Part shown: positions 1 to 8,292 of the stretch, piece by piece | How the letters are laid out: each line of letters opens with the position of its first letter | Numbering within the stretch: the first letter of the stretch is position 1 | The notes under the pieces: model-generated | Databases searched by the model: none | Told to the model about the DNA's origin: nothing | The model's input: the letters and a program-made list of their open reading frames with translations, nothing else | Position numbers and translations under genes: made by a program | NCBI GenBank assembly: GCA_020628865.1 | Contig: JAHDEJ010000022.1 | Location: 48,710 to 92,525, forward strand | Origin: Acidimicrobiales bacterium | GTDB taxonomy: Bacteria > Actinomycetota > Acidimicrobiia > Acidimicrobiales > SHLQ01 | Reading direction: 5' to 3' | DNA length: 43,816 bases

Positions 1-16
1 GCCGTTCGCTTCGCTG

Positions 17-670
17 CTACTTCCAGCCTTTGGCGGCGAGCTCTTGTTCGAAGCCGGCGAGGAGTGTGTTGAAGCCGGCCTCGACCCGCTCGACCGGCGT
101 CCAGGCGTTGCAGCACTCCATGAAGTCGAGCACGCCGTGGAACTCCTCCGGAACATCGTCCTTGGCGAAGCTCGCACCCTGCTCGAACAGTGCCCGCATG
201 AGGGTGAGCTCGGAGCGGACCACGCCGGTCATCCAGCCGGCCACCGTGTTGAAGGCGAGCGCCGCCTCGTTCACCGGGAAGCCGGCGGACACAAACACCT
301 CGTAGCACTGCTGAAGGAACAACATCTTGGTGACCGATGGAATCGGACGGTCGAGGATGATGGCCACCACGTTCGGATGCTCCATCGCCACGTCCCAGAA
401 CGCGAAGACCAACGCTCGGGCGTTGTCCTTCCAGTCTGCGTCGGGGTTCTGCTCATAGCGGCTGAGGACATCGCTGTAGAGCAGATCGCCCACAGCGTCG
501 AGCAGGTCGTCTTTGTTGCCCACATGGTTGTAGAGCGACATTGCTTCCACGCCGAGGGAGGCGCCGACCTTGCGCATCGACAGCTTGTCGAGCCCTTCGT
601 CGTCGCCGAGCAGCAACGCGGCTTCGGCGATGCGCTGACGAGTCAGCGGGAGGCGTTCGATCGTGGACAT
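17..670 (-). CDS. TetR-family transcriptional regulator
   Basis: A 217-residue DNA-binding repressor. The N-terminal helix-turn-helix lies around residues 15-55, with the family signature ending in SLYNHVGNKDDLLDAV. The rest resembles the tetracycline-repressor-type ligand domain (TetR_C_1 style), so a small hydrophobic effector is likely. The start at 670 is preferred over an in-frame ATG at 679 because a perfect -10 box, TACAAT (678-683 on the minus strand), sits 7 nt upstream of the ATG, which gives a leaderless start as seen at many genes here. The longer start would overlap that box. The nearest gene is the RTX-type CDS ending at 714; no target operon is obvious, and the true target may lie before position 1. 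The family call is firm, the ligand unknown. Confidence 0.88.
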   Translation of the reverse strand: MSTIERLPLTRQRIAEAALLLGDDEGLDKLSMRKVGASLGVEAMSLYNHVGNKDDLLDAVGDLLYSDVLSRYEQNPDADWKDNARALVFAFWDVAMEHPNVVAIILDRPIPSVTKMLFLQQCYEVFVSAGFPVNEAALAFNTVAGWMTGVVRSELTLMRALFEQGASFAKDDVPEEFHGVLDFMECCNAWTPVERVEAGFNTLLAGFEQELAAKGWK

Positions 671-713
671 CGTGCCCATTGTATCGGCAGGTACGCACCC
701 GAACCGGAGTCGG

Positions 714-2051
714 TCAGCCCAGGATCGCCTGAATCGTCAGCTCGATGAGGTCGGGCCGGTCGACGGCCGCAACGATGGCGTCGATGGTTTGCCGATCGAT
801 GGCAACCACATCCGCCGCCACCGCGTCTCTGGTGATTCCGTGCCCCAACAATCCGGGGATGCGAAGGGCTTCCAACTGCTGCTGCGCTGTGGTGATCTCG
901 GTTTCGGTGAACGATACGGAGACGAGGCATGGCGACGCCTCGTCGGTCGTGAGTTCGGCTCGGATCTCCTCGAGTCGAGCGCCGCTCGCCTTCACCTGCA
1001 TTGCGGGGACGCCGCGCTCGCCAGGTCCAGCTCCAGCGGTGAAGATGCCGCCGTATTCATCGGGGTGTGCATCTCCCCACGCCTGGAACTCGTCGAAGCC
1101 CACGGCCGCCCTTCGATCGAGCCCGACGCAGTCCTCCGGTCGTTTGAAGTTGTCGAGCGAGAACGACGAAAGCCCGGGCAAAAATATCGACGCGAACCGC
1201 ATGGCCGGCCGCTCACTCACCAGTTGCACCCGGTTGTCAACAGGCGGCCAGGAGACCTCAACCAGGCGGGTTCCCATACGCTCGCCGAACTGTTCAGCCG
1301 CCCACGGGTGCTCAAGAGTGAGGCCCTCGATGATTGGCCCCGGACAGTTGGGTGTCAGCGTTGATGCGCCGAGGCACATGGTCGGCCCGTCCTTGCGGTC
1401 GGCGATCAGCACCGAGATCCAGATCGTGCTCGGACTCGTTGGGACCTCAGCCGTCTCGCCGACGAACCGGATGCTGACGCCGTCGACATCGACCACGCGA
1501 ACGCCAGCCTCCCAGCGACCAGACTCGCAACCAGATCCGACCGCGTCATACCCAGCGTCGCCGGAACACCGGTCGCGGCCAGGGCCGCCGTCAAGCAGGT
1601 CGGCGCCCTTTCCACCGCGAAGGAGGTCGTTGCCCACGTCATCGATGAGTACGTCGCTTCCCGGGCCGCCGGATGAGCGGTCGGTGGCGCTTCCGCCGGT
1701 GAGGATGTCTGCACCAGGACCACCTCGAAGCGAATCGCGCCCCGAATCACCGGAAAGCACGTCGGCTCCAGCCCCACCAATCAGGCGGTCTCGGCCCGCT
1801 CCGCCGCAGATCGTGTCGCTGCCACCGCGCCCGAAGACGACGTCGTTGCCGTCCAGGGCCATGATCACATCATCGCCGGGCGCGCCCTCGATTCGGTCGT
1901 CTCCCGAGGTGCCCACGATGGTGGGCGGCTTGCCGTCGCAGAGGAGGCGGTCGTCGGCCTGCGCTCCCGCCGGTACAGACGCCGCGAAGGTGCCGCCCGC
2001 GAGCAGGACCGCAATCCAGAACTTCGAGTGCGTGAGCGCAAGCCGACTCAC
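714..2051 (-). CDS. Secreted RTX-repeat (calcium-binding) protein, third of three tandem paralogs
   Basis: A 445-residue protein with an N-terminal Sec signal (hydrophobic stretch ending in PAGAQA). Then comes a block of nonapeptide repeats of the GGxGxDxLx type (about residues 30-165), which in RTX proteins bind calcium and fold into parallel beta rolls. A C-terminal domain of about 270 residues is shared with the next two genes upstream; it has paired cysteines and a closing DRPDL segment. The GTG start at 2051 overlaps the TGA stop of the previous paralog (GTGA), so translation is probably coupled. Longer in-frame starts would run through the neighbour's coding region. Role unknown; probably exported by Sec to the surface or medium, since no type I secretion genes are nearby. 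Confidence 0.82.
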   Translation of the reverse strand: MSRLALTHSKFWIAVLLAGGTFAASVPAGAQADDRLLCDGKPPTIVGTSGDDRIEGAPGDDVIMALDGNDVVFGRGGSDTICGGAGRDRLIGGAGADVLSGDSGRDSLRGGPGADILTGGSATDRSSGGPGSDVLIDDVGNDLLRGGKGADLLDGGPGRDRCSGDAGYDAVGSGCESGRWEAGVRVVDVDGVSIRFVGETAEVPTSPSTIWISVLIADRKDGPTMCLGASTLTPNCPGPIIEGLTLEHPWAAEQFGERMGTRLVEVSWPPVDNRVQLVSERPAMRFASIFLPGLSSFSLDNFKRPEDCVGLDRRAAVGFDEFQAWGDAHPDEYGGIFTAGAGPGERGVPAMQVKASGARLEEIRAELTTDEASPCLVSVSFTETEITTAQQQLEALRIPGLLGHGITRDAVAADVVAIDRQTIDAIVAAVDRPDLIELTIQAILG

Positions 2052-3376
2052 TCGAACCCTCCGACGATGCCGATGACCCGGACCTCGACGAGGTCGGGGC
2101 GGTCGACGGCGTCGATGATCGCCTGCACGCCCTCGCCATCGATCATGAACAGGTTGATCTCGACCCTTCCGCTGATGATGTTCGATCCCCAACTCGACCA
2201 ACCATCCTGGCGGGCGGCAGTCACCTGGGCCTGCGTTGCGTTCAGCTCGGCCCGGGTGAAATCCACCCCGATGATGCACGGCGCTCGGCCGTCGCCAGAC
2301 AGTTCCGCCGTGATCTCGGCAATGCGTTCGGGCGTTGCCTTGACCTGCAGAACGGCCACGCGATCGGAGAGCCAGAAGTCCGCGTACTCATCCGGATTGT
2401 CCCGTCCCCAGAACACAAGGTCTCTCCGGGTGGTCGACGTATCGAAGGTGAGGTCTTCACAGCCGGCCGGGCGGGCAAACAGATCGGGGTCGTAGGTGGA
2501 CATTCCCGAGAGCGAGTTCGTTCCTACCGGGAACGGCGTCCGCTCTGCGAGCAGCTGCACTTCCCTGTCTGCAGTCATCGGCCAGGTGACCGTGACCAGC
2601 CGGCTCCCCTCGACCACTCCGAGCCGGGGCCGGGCCCAGGCAGGATCCATCTCGAGCCCTTGGACCCGGGGGCCGCCGCAACCCGGCGGATCAGACGTCG
2701 CCACGAGGCCGATGCACATCACGGGTCCGTCTCCGTAGTCGATGAAGCCTGTGCTGAAGGCGACGGTGTCGACCCGCTCCGGTAGTTCGGGCGAGGTTCC
2801 CACGTAGTGCACCTGCAAGCCGTCGATGTCCTGGGTGTGCGGCCGGATCTCGATGCTCACCTGTCGCTCACAGTCGACGCCGGCCCCGTCGAAGCCGGCA
2901 TCACCATCACACCGGTCGGTGCCTGCACCGCCGTCCAACAGGTCGGCACCCTTCCCGCCGCGAAGGACATCGTTCCCGCCGATGTCGGCGATCCAGTCAT
3001 TGCCCGGCCCACCACTGCTCCGGTCGTGGCTCTCGCCTCCCCACAGCCAGTCGGCGCCCGGCCCGCCGCGAAGCTTGTCTCGTCCGGGGCCTCCGTCGAG
3101 GCGATCGCTCCCCGAGCCACCAACCAGGCGGTCACGACCCGTGCCGCCGCAGATGACATCGTTGCCGCCCCGACCGAAGACCACGTCGTTGCCGCCCAAC
3201 GCGTGAATGACGTCGTCCCCGGGCGTTCCGATTATGCGGTCGTTCCCTTCCGTTCCGAGAATGGTGATCGGATCCCAGCCGCACTGGGGTTCGTCTTCTT
3301 GGGCTGCAACCGGCGACGAGAACGCCAGCAAGGAGCCGAGAACCGCACAAGAACCGAGGATCGCCATTCGCCGCAT
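2048..3376 (-). CDS. Secreted RTX-repeat (calcium-binding) protein, second of three tandem paralogs
   Basis: A 442-residue paralog with the same plan: a signal peptide (MRRMAILGSC up to about PVAAQ), an opening TILGTEGNDRIIGTPGDD that starts the repeat block, GGxGxD repeats to about residue 165, and the shared C-terminal domain with two cysteines (VMCIG, then PGCGGP). The start at 3376 (MRRMAIL) is preferred over 3493 because it places the signal peptide at the N terminus and lies 8 nt from a TACCAT box (3385-3390 on the minus strand). The upstream region is a near copy of the one before the first paralog. It overlaps the next gene by 4 bp. Calcium binding is inferred from the repeats; ligand or enzyme activity is not evident. 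Confidence 0.84.
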   Translation of the reverse strand: MRRMAILGSCAVLGSLLAFSSPVAAQEDEPQCGWDPITILGTEGNDRIIGTPGDDVIHALGGNDVVFGRGGNDVICGGTGRDRLVGGSGSDRLDGGPGRDKLRGGPGADWLWGGESHDRSSGGPGNDWIADIGGNDVLRGGKGADLLDGGAGTDRCDGDAGFDGAGVDCERQVSIEIRPHTQDIDGLQVHYVGTSPELPERVDTVAFSTGFIDYGDGPVMCIGLVATSDPPGCGGPRVQGLEMDPAWARPRLGVVEGSRLVTVTWPMTADREVQLLAERTPFPVGTNSLSGMSTYDPDLFARPAGCEDLTFDTSTTRRDLVFWGRDNPDEYADFWLSDRVAVLQVKATPERIAEITAELSGDGRAPCIIGVDFTRAELNATQAQVTAARQDGWSSWGSNIISGRVEINLFMIDGEGVQAIIDAVDRPDLVEVRVIGIVGGFE

Positions 3377-3384
3377 GGGTCCCG

Positions 3385-3439
3385 ATGGTACGGCAGCCCG
3401 GCGACGTGCTCTGCGCGTCGAGACCATCAGTGTGACGTC
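3385..3439 (-). promoter_or_regulatory. Promoter region of the second RTX paralog, duplicated from 4811-4861
   Basis: On the minus strand a GACGTCAC block (3432-3439) is followed 41 nt later by TACCAT (3385-3390), 8 nt before the ATG at 3376. The segment CTGCCGTACCATCGG recurs with the same spacing to the ATG before the first paralog. The GACGTCAC block is also conserved there, so both copies probably bind the same regulator. The transcript is likely leaderless. Confidence 0.6.
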
Positions 3440-3470
3440 CTGTACATCCGAAGTCTCTGATGGTGCCGAA

Positions 3471-4802
3471 TCAGCCCTCGACCGCGTAGGCATTCTCGAT
3501 GTCGATGGACAGAAGGTCAGGTCGATCGCCGGCCGCGGCGACCAGCGATGAGATCAGCGCGCCGTCCGGAGCCGGCAACGTCACGTTGACGTGGCTTCGG
3601 ACCAGCTTCGCATCAACGGTGCCAACCAACGGCCGCACGGCCTGTTGCACGGCATCGATTTCGTCCTTGGTGAAGTTCACGGTCTCGATGCAGGGCACCC
3701 TTCCCGTCTCGTTTCGGAACTCGTCTCGCAGGGCCTCGACTTCCGCCTCGGACATCTTGACCTGCAACACCGGAATGCCCAGATCATCGTCGCGGGTGAG
3801 CACGGTGCCGCCGAATCGGTCGGGATTCTCGGCCCCCCAGTCGAGATAGGCGCTCTCGGCCACCGTCAGTCTGGGACCGACGCCTTGGCACTCGGGAACC
3901 GTCATGTACAGGTCGGCGCGGAACCGAATCGAATCTGTGACAGGAAGAACGTCGGGGGCAAGGGGTCGCTCGCGGACGAGCTCCACCTGCCCATCGACTG
4001 GGGGCCACGAGGTCGTGACGCTTCGAAGCGTGTAGCGGTCACCGTCGGCTCCGAACGTGGAGGGCCACGCCTCGTCGATCATCAGACCGAGCACCTCCGG
4101 TCCGTCGCAGACGTTGTCCGTGTCCTCCGGATCCGAAGCGAATCGCAAACACAGCGAGGTTGTTTCGCCGAGCTCCGCAAGGAACCCGTTCGTGGTGATC
4201 GCCGTTGCCCCATCGAGCGTGGGAGCGCTGGCAACTCCGTGCACGAACGCACCGCCAACCATCAGACGGAAGGCGGCGTACTCGGTTCGGTGGACCTCGC
4301 ATCGGCCGGCCGTGTCGAGGCCCGAGTCGCCGATGCATCGATCGTCCGCCCGACCACCGTCGAGAACGTCGTCGCCCTTCCCGCCCTTGACAACGTCACG
4401 GCCGTTGCCGCCCTCGATGAAATCGCTGCCAGGGCCTCCAGTGAGCCGGTCGTGGCTGTCGCCGCCAACCAGCACGTCGCCACCGCGACCCCCGCGAAGT
4501 GTGTCCCGGCCGGCTTCGCCGAACAAGATGTCGTCGCCCGCGCCGCCGATGATGCGGTCACGACCAGCGCCGCCGCAGATGATGTCCCCGCTGGCAAGCC
4601 CCAGGATCACGTCGTTGCCTCCAAGGGCATGGATCACGTCGGGGCCGGACGTGCCGACGATTCGGTCGTTGCCTTCGGTGCCGACGATGGTCGCTGTCCT
4701 CGAGTGGCATTCGGGCGGCACGAGCTGGGCGCTGGCCGGGGAACCCAGCGCAACCAGGGTCGCAAGAATCGCACAACAACAGAGGATCGCCAGACGCCGC
4801 AT
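3471..4802 (-). CDS. Secreted RTX-repeat (calcium-binding) protein, first of three tandem paralogs
   Basis: A 443-residue paralog of the two following genes. The signal peptide begins MRRLAILCCC and ends near SPASAQ. The repeat block starts TIVGTEGNDRIVGTSGPD and includes GGAGRD, GEAGRD, GGRGGD and GGKGDD units. The C-terminal domain again has two cysteines and ends in a DRPDLLSIDI segment. An upstream extension to 5375 would cover the divergent MFS gene and is rejected. The start at 4802 puts the signal peptide first and lies 8 nt downstream of TACCAT. The array is oriented first to third paralog with a 94-bp gap, then a 4-bp overlap, so the second and third paralogs are certainly one transcript. 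Confidence 0.84.
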   Translation of the reverse strand: MRRLAILCCCAILATLVALGSPASAQLVPPECHSRTATIVGTEGNDRIVGTSGPDVIHALGGNDVILGLASGDIICGGAGRDRIIGGAGDDILFGEAGRDTLRGGRGGDVLVGGDSHDRLTGGPGSDFIEGGNGRDVVKGGKGDDVLDGGRADDRCIGDSGLDTAGRCEVHRTEYAAFRLMVGGAFVHGVASAPTLDGATAITTNGFLAELGETTSLCLRFASDPEDTDNVCDGPEVLGLMIDEAWPSTFGADGDRYTLRSVTTSWPPVDGQVELVRERPLAPDVLPVTDSIRFRADLYMTVPECQGVGPRLTVAESAYLDWGAENPDRFGGTVLTRDDDLGIPVLQVKMSEAEVEALRDEFRNETGRVPCIETVNFTKDEIDAVQQAVRPLVGTVDAKLVRSHVNVTLPAPDGALISSLVAAAGDRPDLLSIDIENAYAVEG

Positions 4803-4810
4803 GGGTGCCG

Positions 4811-4861
4811 ATGGTACGGCAGCACCACCGTCCGGTCTGCGTATGCAGACACTGTGACGTC
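4811..4861 (-). promoter_or_regulatory. Promoter region of the first RTX paralog
   Basis: TACCAT (4811-4816, minus strand) lies 8 nt before the ATG at 4802. A GACGTCAC block (4854-4861) lies 37 nt further upstream. Both elements are repeated before the second paralog. On the plus strand a TAGGGT box (4897-4902) followed by an AGGAGC ribosome site serves the divergent MFS gene. Confidence 0.6.
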
Positions 4862-4917
4862 CACCCCACGGACATCCGTCGTGAAGCAAGCACTCGTAGG
4901 GTGAGATACAGGAGCGA

Positions 4918-6210
4918 ATGGCTGTGACACAGGTGCAACGCAGAGGAACCGCACGCGATGTGCTCGGTGTGCCTGCGTTCCGACGCATCTTCATTGCCAC
5001 GTTCATCTCGAACGCCGGACGGTGGATGCAGATGACGTCGCTGGGTGTGCTCGGTTGGGAGCTGACCGAGTCGCCGACGTACCTGGGTCTGCTGATCTTT
5101 GCGCAGCTCGCACCGATGTCCGTGCTCAGCCTGATCGGCGGTTCGCTGGCCGACACGTCGAACCGGCGGAACCTGCTGCTCGGTACGCAGAGCTGGCAGA
5201 TGGCGTGGACGCTCGTGCTCGCTGCGCTGGTGATCGACGATGTGATCGCCGAGAACCTGCTGCTGCTTCTGGTGTTCATCATCGGCATCGGACAGGGCCT
5301 GTATGCGCCGATCTTCACGTCGATCCTCCCCGTCATCGCCGGGGCGGACAACATCAAGGCTGCGGTCTCACTCAACTCGATTCAGCTCAATGCGGCTCGG
5401 GTCATCGGCCCGGCCATCGGCGGGCTGTTGGCTTCTGCGGTCGGCTTCGCCGAGGTGTTCGCGATCAACGGCGTTGCGTACCTTGCCGTGCTGTTTGCCA
5501 TCTGGCGCACCGAGATTCCGATGTCGACCGCAAAGGCGGGAGCCTCGTTCACCGACCGCGTGTTCGGCGGTTTCCGGGTGGCGTGGCGTGCGCCGCAGGT
5601 GGGGCGGCCGCTGCTGTTGATGTCGCTGTTCGCCTTCTTCTGCCTCCCATTCATCGGGCAGCTGCCGGCAATCGCCGAGCTCAATCTGGGCATCGATGCG
5701 CAAGCCACCGAGTACGGCTGGTTCTACGCCACGTTCGGGCTGGGCGGCATGGTCGGTGCGGCCCTGGTGGGAACGGTGCTCGCCAACGTTGACAGCCGGG
5801 TGATGATTCGCATCGCCCTGGCCGGCTTCGCGCTGACGCTCGCCTGGCTCGGCTCGGTTCGAGACATCACGGTCGGCTACTTCGCCATCTTTGCGGTGGC
5901 CGTCTTCTATTTCAGCCTTCCCACTGTGCTCGCCTCGGTGTGGCAGGAGCACGTGGACGAGACGGTGCGGGGCCGCGTGTCGGCGTTGTGGGTGCTGTCC
6001 TTCGGTGGAACCGTTCCGGTCTCCAACGCGATCGCCGGCCCCATCGTCGAGGCGACCTCGCTCAACACCGTCATCTACGCAGGAGCGGTTGCCGCAGTGG
6101 TGCTCGCCGTCTTCTTCCGCCTCCGAACCGGACCGGTCGTCGGCGAGGAGATCCTCAACGACGCTCCCCGGCCGGCCCCGAGCCGTCCGACGGCGGCCGA
6201 CGCCGCCTGA
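4918..6210 (+). CDS. MFS transporter (MFS_3/EntS-like)
   Basis: A 430-residue integral membrane protein with about 12 predicted helices. The loop between helices 2 and 3 carries the MFS motif A (GGSLADTSNRRNLLL). The overall pattern, including the opening VLGVPAFRRIF and the GLYAPIFTSILPVIA segment, matches the MFS_3 group of drug and siderophore exporters. It therefore probably exports a small molecule using the proton gradient; the substrate cannot be told. The start is supported by AGGAGC 5 nt upstream and a TAGGGT box at 4897-4902. It is divergent from the RTX cluster, and its stop lies only 3 bp from the end of the convergent hydrolase gene, so it stands alone. Confidence 0.88.
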   Translation: MAVTQVQRRGTARDVLGVPAFRRIFIATFISNAGRWMQMTSLGVLGWELTESPTYLGLLIFAQLAPMSVLSLIGGSLADTSNRRNLLLGTQSWQMAWTLVLAALVIDDVIAENLLLLLVFIIGIGQGLYAPIFTSILPVIAGADNIKAAVSLNSIQLNAARVIGPAIGGLLASAVGFAEVFAINGVAYLAVLFAIWRTEIPMSTAKAGASFTDRVFGGFRVAWRAPQVGRPLLLMSLFAFFCLPFIGQLPAIAELNLGIDAQATEYGWFYATFGLGGMVGAALVGTVLANVDSRVMIRIALAGFALTLAWLGSVRDITVGYFAIFAVAVFYFSLPTVLASVWQEHVDETVRGRVSALWVLSFGGTVPVSNAIAGPIVEATSLNTVIYAGAVAAVVLAVFFRLRTGPVVGEEILNDAPRPAPSRPTAADAA

Positions 6211-6213
6211 GCC

Positions 6214-7203
6214 TCAGTCGACGAACCGGTCGGCGATGAGGGACAGGATCTCGAACATCACGGCCATCGACCGGTAGCTCGTGATCTGGTTCGGCGAGTC
6301 GACCGTCGGCATCAGGCAGACGACGTCGCCCCCGATCACGTTCTTGCCCCGGACCGACCGGATCAGCTCCATCACCTGGTTGATGCCGAAGCCCTCGATC
6401 CCGGCCTCGATGTTGGCGACGCCCGGGGCGACCATCGGGTCGAGGCAGTCGAGGTCGAACGTGATGTAGAGGGGCCGGTCGCCGATCGTCTCGTCGATGA
6501 TCTCCATCGCCCGTTCGGCACCCATCTCGTCGTATTCGGTCTTCTTGATGACCGTGTAGCCCAGGTCGTAGCTGGGGTCGAGCCAGTTGAGGGAGCGGAC
6601 GTTGCCACGGATCCCGATCTGCACCGAGTGCTCGGGGTCGACGTGGCCCTGGGTGACGAGGTAGCTGGCCCAGTGGGCGGCGCTCTTCTTGGCACCCATG
6701 AAGTGGTCGACGTTGTGGAAGGCATCGGTGTGTGCGTCGAAGTGCAGCAGGCACGCCTTCTCGCCGTTGGTGATCTGTCCGCCGTCGCCGCCGAGCGCCT
6801 GAAGGATGCCACCGGTGATCGAATGATCGCCGCCGATGGATACCGGTCGGCAGCCGGCGGCGTCGAGCTCGTTGTAGTAGTCGGTGATCATCTCGATCGA
6901 CCGTTCGTTGTTGTTGCCCTCGGAGAGGGGCACGTCGCCGAGGTCGTGGATGCGGCACGCCTCCCACGGGTCGATCCCGAACTCGTTGTGCACGCGCCTG
7001 CCGATGGCGGACACGTTTCGCACGGCTCGCGGGCCGAGATGCTGGTCTCGCTGGGTGGTGCCGTTGCCGGTGCTGTGGGGCACGCCCACCAGACCGATGT
7101 CGGCGTTGTTCGGATCGGCGTCGTGGGGCGCCCGGAACAGCGTCGGAATCCCGTACCAGTAGATGCCGTCCATGAGTCGTTCTTGGTCACTGCGCTCGGT
7201 CAT
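6214..7203 (-). CDS. Ureohydrolase-family protein (arginase/agmatinase fold), altered substrate site
   Basis: A 329-residue protein of the binuclear-manganese ureohydrolase fold. Metal ligands are intact: GGDHS (His127), DAHTD (Asp156, His158, Asp160) and DLDCLDP (Asp250, Asp252). Family members hydrolyse guanidino compounds to urea. Two features are unusual: the loop after DLDCLDP reads MVAPGVANIEAG instead of the agmatinase-like GTGTPEPGG, and the late GxDVVExxP motif reads GGDVVCLMP, with Cys296 where arginase uses a glutamate to hold the guanidinium. The substrate is therefore unlikely to be plain arginine or agmatine. The start at 7203 is supported by a TATCGT box (7211-7216, minus strand) 7 nt upstream. 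It lies after the WYL regulator gene but has its own promoter. Confidence 0.85.
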   Translation of the reverse strand: MTERSDQERLMDGIYWYGIPTLFRAPHDADPNNADIGLVGVPHSTGNGTTQRDQHLGPRAVRNVSAIGRRVHNEFGIDPWEACRIHDLGDVPLSEGNNNERSIEMITDYYNELDAAGCRPVSIGGDHSITGGILQALGGDGGQITNGEKACLLHFDAHTDAFHNVDHFMGAKKSAAHWASYLVTQGHVDPEHSVQIGIRGNVRSLNWLDPSYDLGYTVIKKTEYDEMGAERAMEIIDETIGDRPLYITFDLDCLDPMVAPGVANIEAGIEGFGINQVMELIRSVRGKNVIGGDVVCLMPTVDSPNQITSYRSMAVMFEILSLIADRFVD

Positions 7204-7234
7204 GGCGGAGACGATAGAACGGCGGGGCCGTCCG

Positions 7235-8230
7235 TCAGCAAGCGGACAAGCGCGCTGCGAGCGCCACCAACTCCTGCCGGACCGAATCTGCGGTGTCAGA
7301 CGCGCCGCCGACCGTCGTGTCGTACCGCATGGCGAGACGGGAGACCTGCGCGGTGAGCTGGCTGATCGTGCGGCCGCGAACGGCAACGGTCGTGGAGGTA
7401 TCGCCGGCAAGGATCACACGGTCCTCCAGCCAGTGCATCTCGGCGAGCAGCTCGTCGGTTCCGACGGCGAGGTGGGCCTCGATCTCGAAGGGCTGTGGCA
7501 CCCGACCGAGGTTCTTGGCGACGAAGGAGGCGGGGTCGTCGTCGGGAATCGGGCGGCGCTCGAAGCGGACTCCGGCCCGGCGGGGCTCGGTGAGGCGGTC
7601 GAGCCGGAACGTTCGCCAGTCGTCTCGGCGGACGTCCCAAGCCAGCAGATACCAACGCTCATCGACGGCGACGAGGTGATGCGGTTCAACGAGCCGCCGT
7701 GTGGGCTGCCCTTCCTTGTCGACGTAGTCGAATCGGAGCTGCTCGGCATCGCGGCACGTGTCGGTGAGTTCGGTGACCGACTCGATGTCGATCGACGCCT
7801 CGTCGCCGTACCAGCGATAGGCCGTCATGTTCGTGGTGATCGCCTGCGTACGCCGACGGACGCGGTCGGGCAAGAGGGACTCGATCTTGGCGAGCGCCCG
7901 GAGCGCCGTCTCCTCGATGCCCTCGAGTGGCGCCGCCGTGGCAGACCACAGACCGACGGCGATTGCGACCGCTTCGTCATCGTCGAACATGAGCGGCGGG
8001 AGATGGCTCCCGGCAGCGAGGCGGTAGCCGCCCTCGCGCCCGGGGATCGCATCGACGTCGTAGCCGAGAAGACGGAGGCGATCGATATCGCGACGGACCG
8101 TGCGTGCGGTCACGCCGAGCTCATCTGCGAGGTCGCCGCTACTCCATCGGCGATGTGTCTGCAGCAACGACAGGAGGCGCAGGACCCGGCCGGTGGGGTC
8201 GGCCAGGTCGGATTCCTCGAGAAACGACAT
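7235..8230 (-). CDS. WYL-domain HTH transcriptional regulator (YafY type)
   Basis: A 331-residue regulator: an N-terminal HTH_11-type winged helix (about residues 10-65, with VTARTVRRDIDRLRLLGY) and a WYL ligand-sensing domain from about 140 (YRWYGDEASIDIE, then a DERWYLLAWDVRRDDWRTFRLDR segment). WYL proteins sense small molecules or nucleic acids and often regulate the adjacent divergent gene. The start at 8230 is preferred to 8272 because a TACGAT box (8237-8242, minus strand) lies 6 nt upstream and a longer protein would read through the operator. The neighbouring inverted repeat at 8248-8274 and the divergent ABC exporter suggest it controls itself and the exporter. Confidence 0.87.
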   Translation of the reverse strand: MSFLEESDLADPTGRVLRLLSLLQTHRRWSSGDLADELGVTARTVRRDIDRLRLLGYDVDAIPGREGGYRLAAGSHLPPLMFDDDEAVAIAVGLWSATAAPLEGIEETALRALAKIESLLPDRVRRRTQAITTNMTAYRWYGDEASIDIESVTELTDTCRDAEQLRFDYVDKEGQPTRRLVEPHHLVAVDERWYLLAWDVRRDDWRTFRLDRLTEPRRAGVRFERRPIPDDDPASFVAKNLGRVPQPFEIEAHLAVGTDELLAEMHWLEDRVILAGDTSTTVAVRGRTISQLTAQVSRLAMRYDTTVGGASDTADSVRQELVALAARLSAC

Positions 8231-8247
8231 TTTCTGATCGTACGCGA

Positions 8248-8274
8248 CAATGCGGACGGATACTGTCCGCATTG
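8248..8274. promoter_or_regulatory. Perfect inverted repeat, probable WYL-regulator operator
   Basis: CAATGCGGAC (8248-8257) and its exact complement GTCCGCATTG (8265-8274) are separated by 7 bp. The element sits in the 62-bp divergent region between the WYL regulator and the ABC exporter. It is upstream of the regulator's -10 and just before the exporter's TAGGGT box (8280-8285), a position suited to controlling both genes. Confidence 0.7.
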
Positions 8275-8292
8275 CTGACTAGGGTTTCTCCC

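Noticed and set aside
4803-5375. N-terminal extension of the first RTX paralog across the MFS gene
   Set aside because: It would bury the signal peptide inside the protein and overlap the well-supported divergent MFS gene and both promoters.
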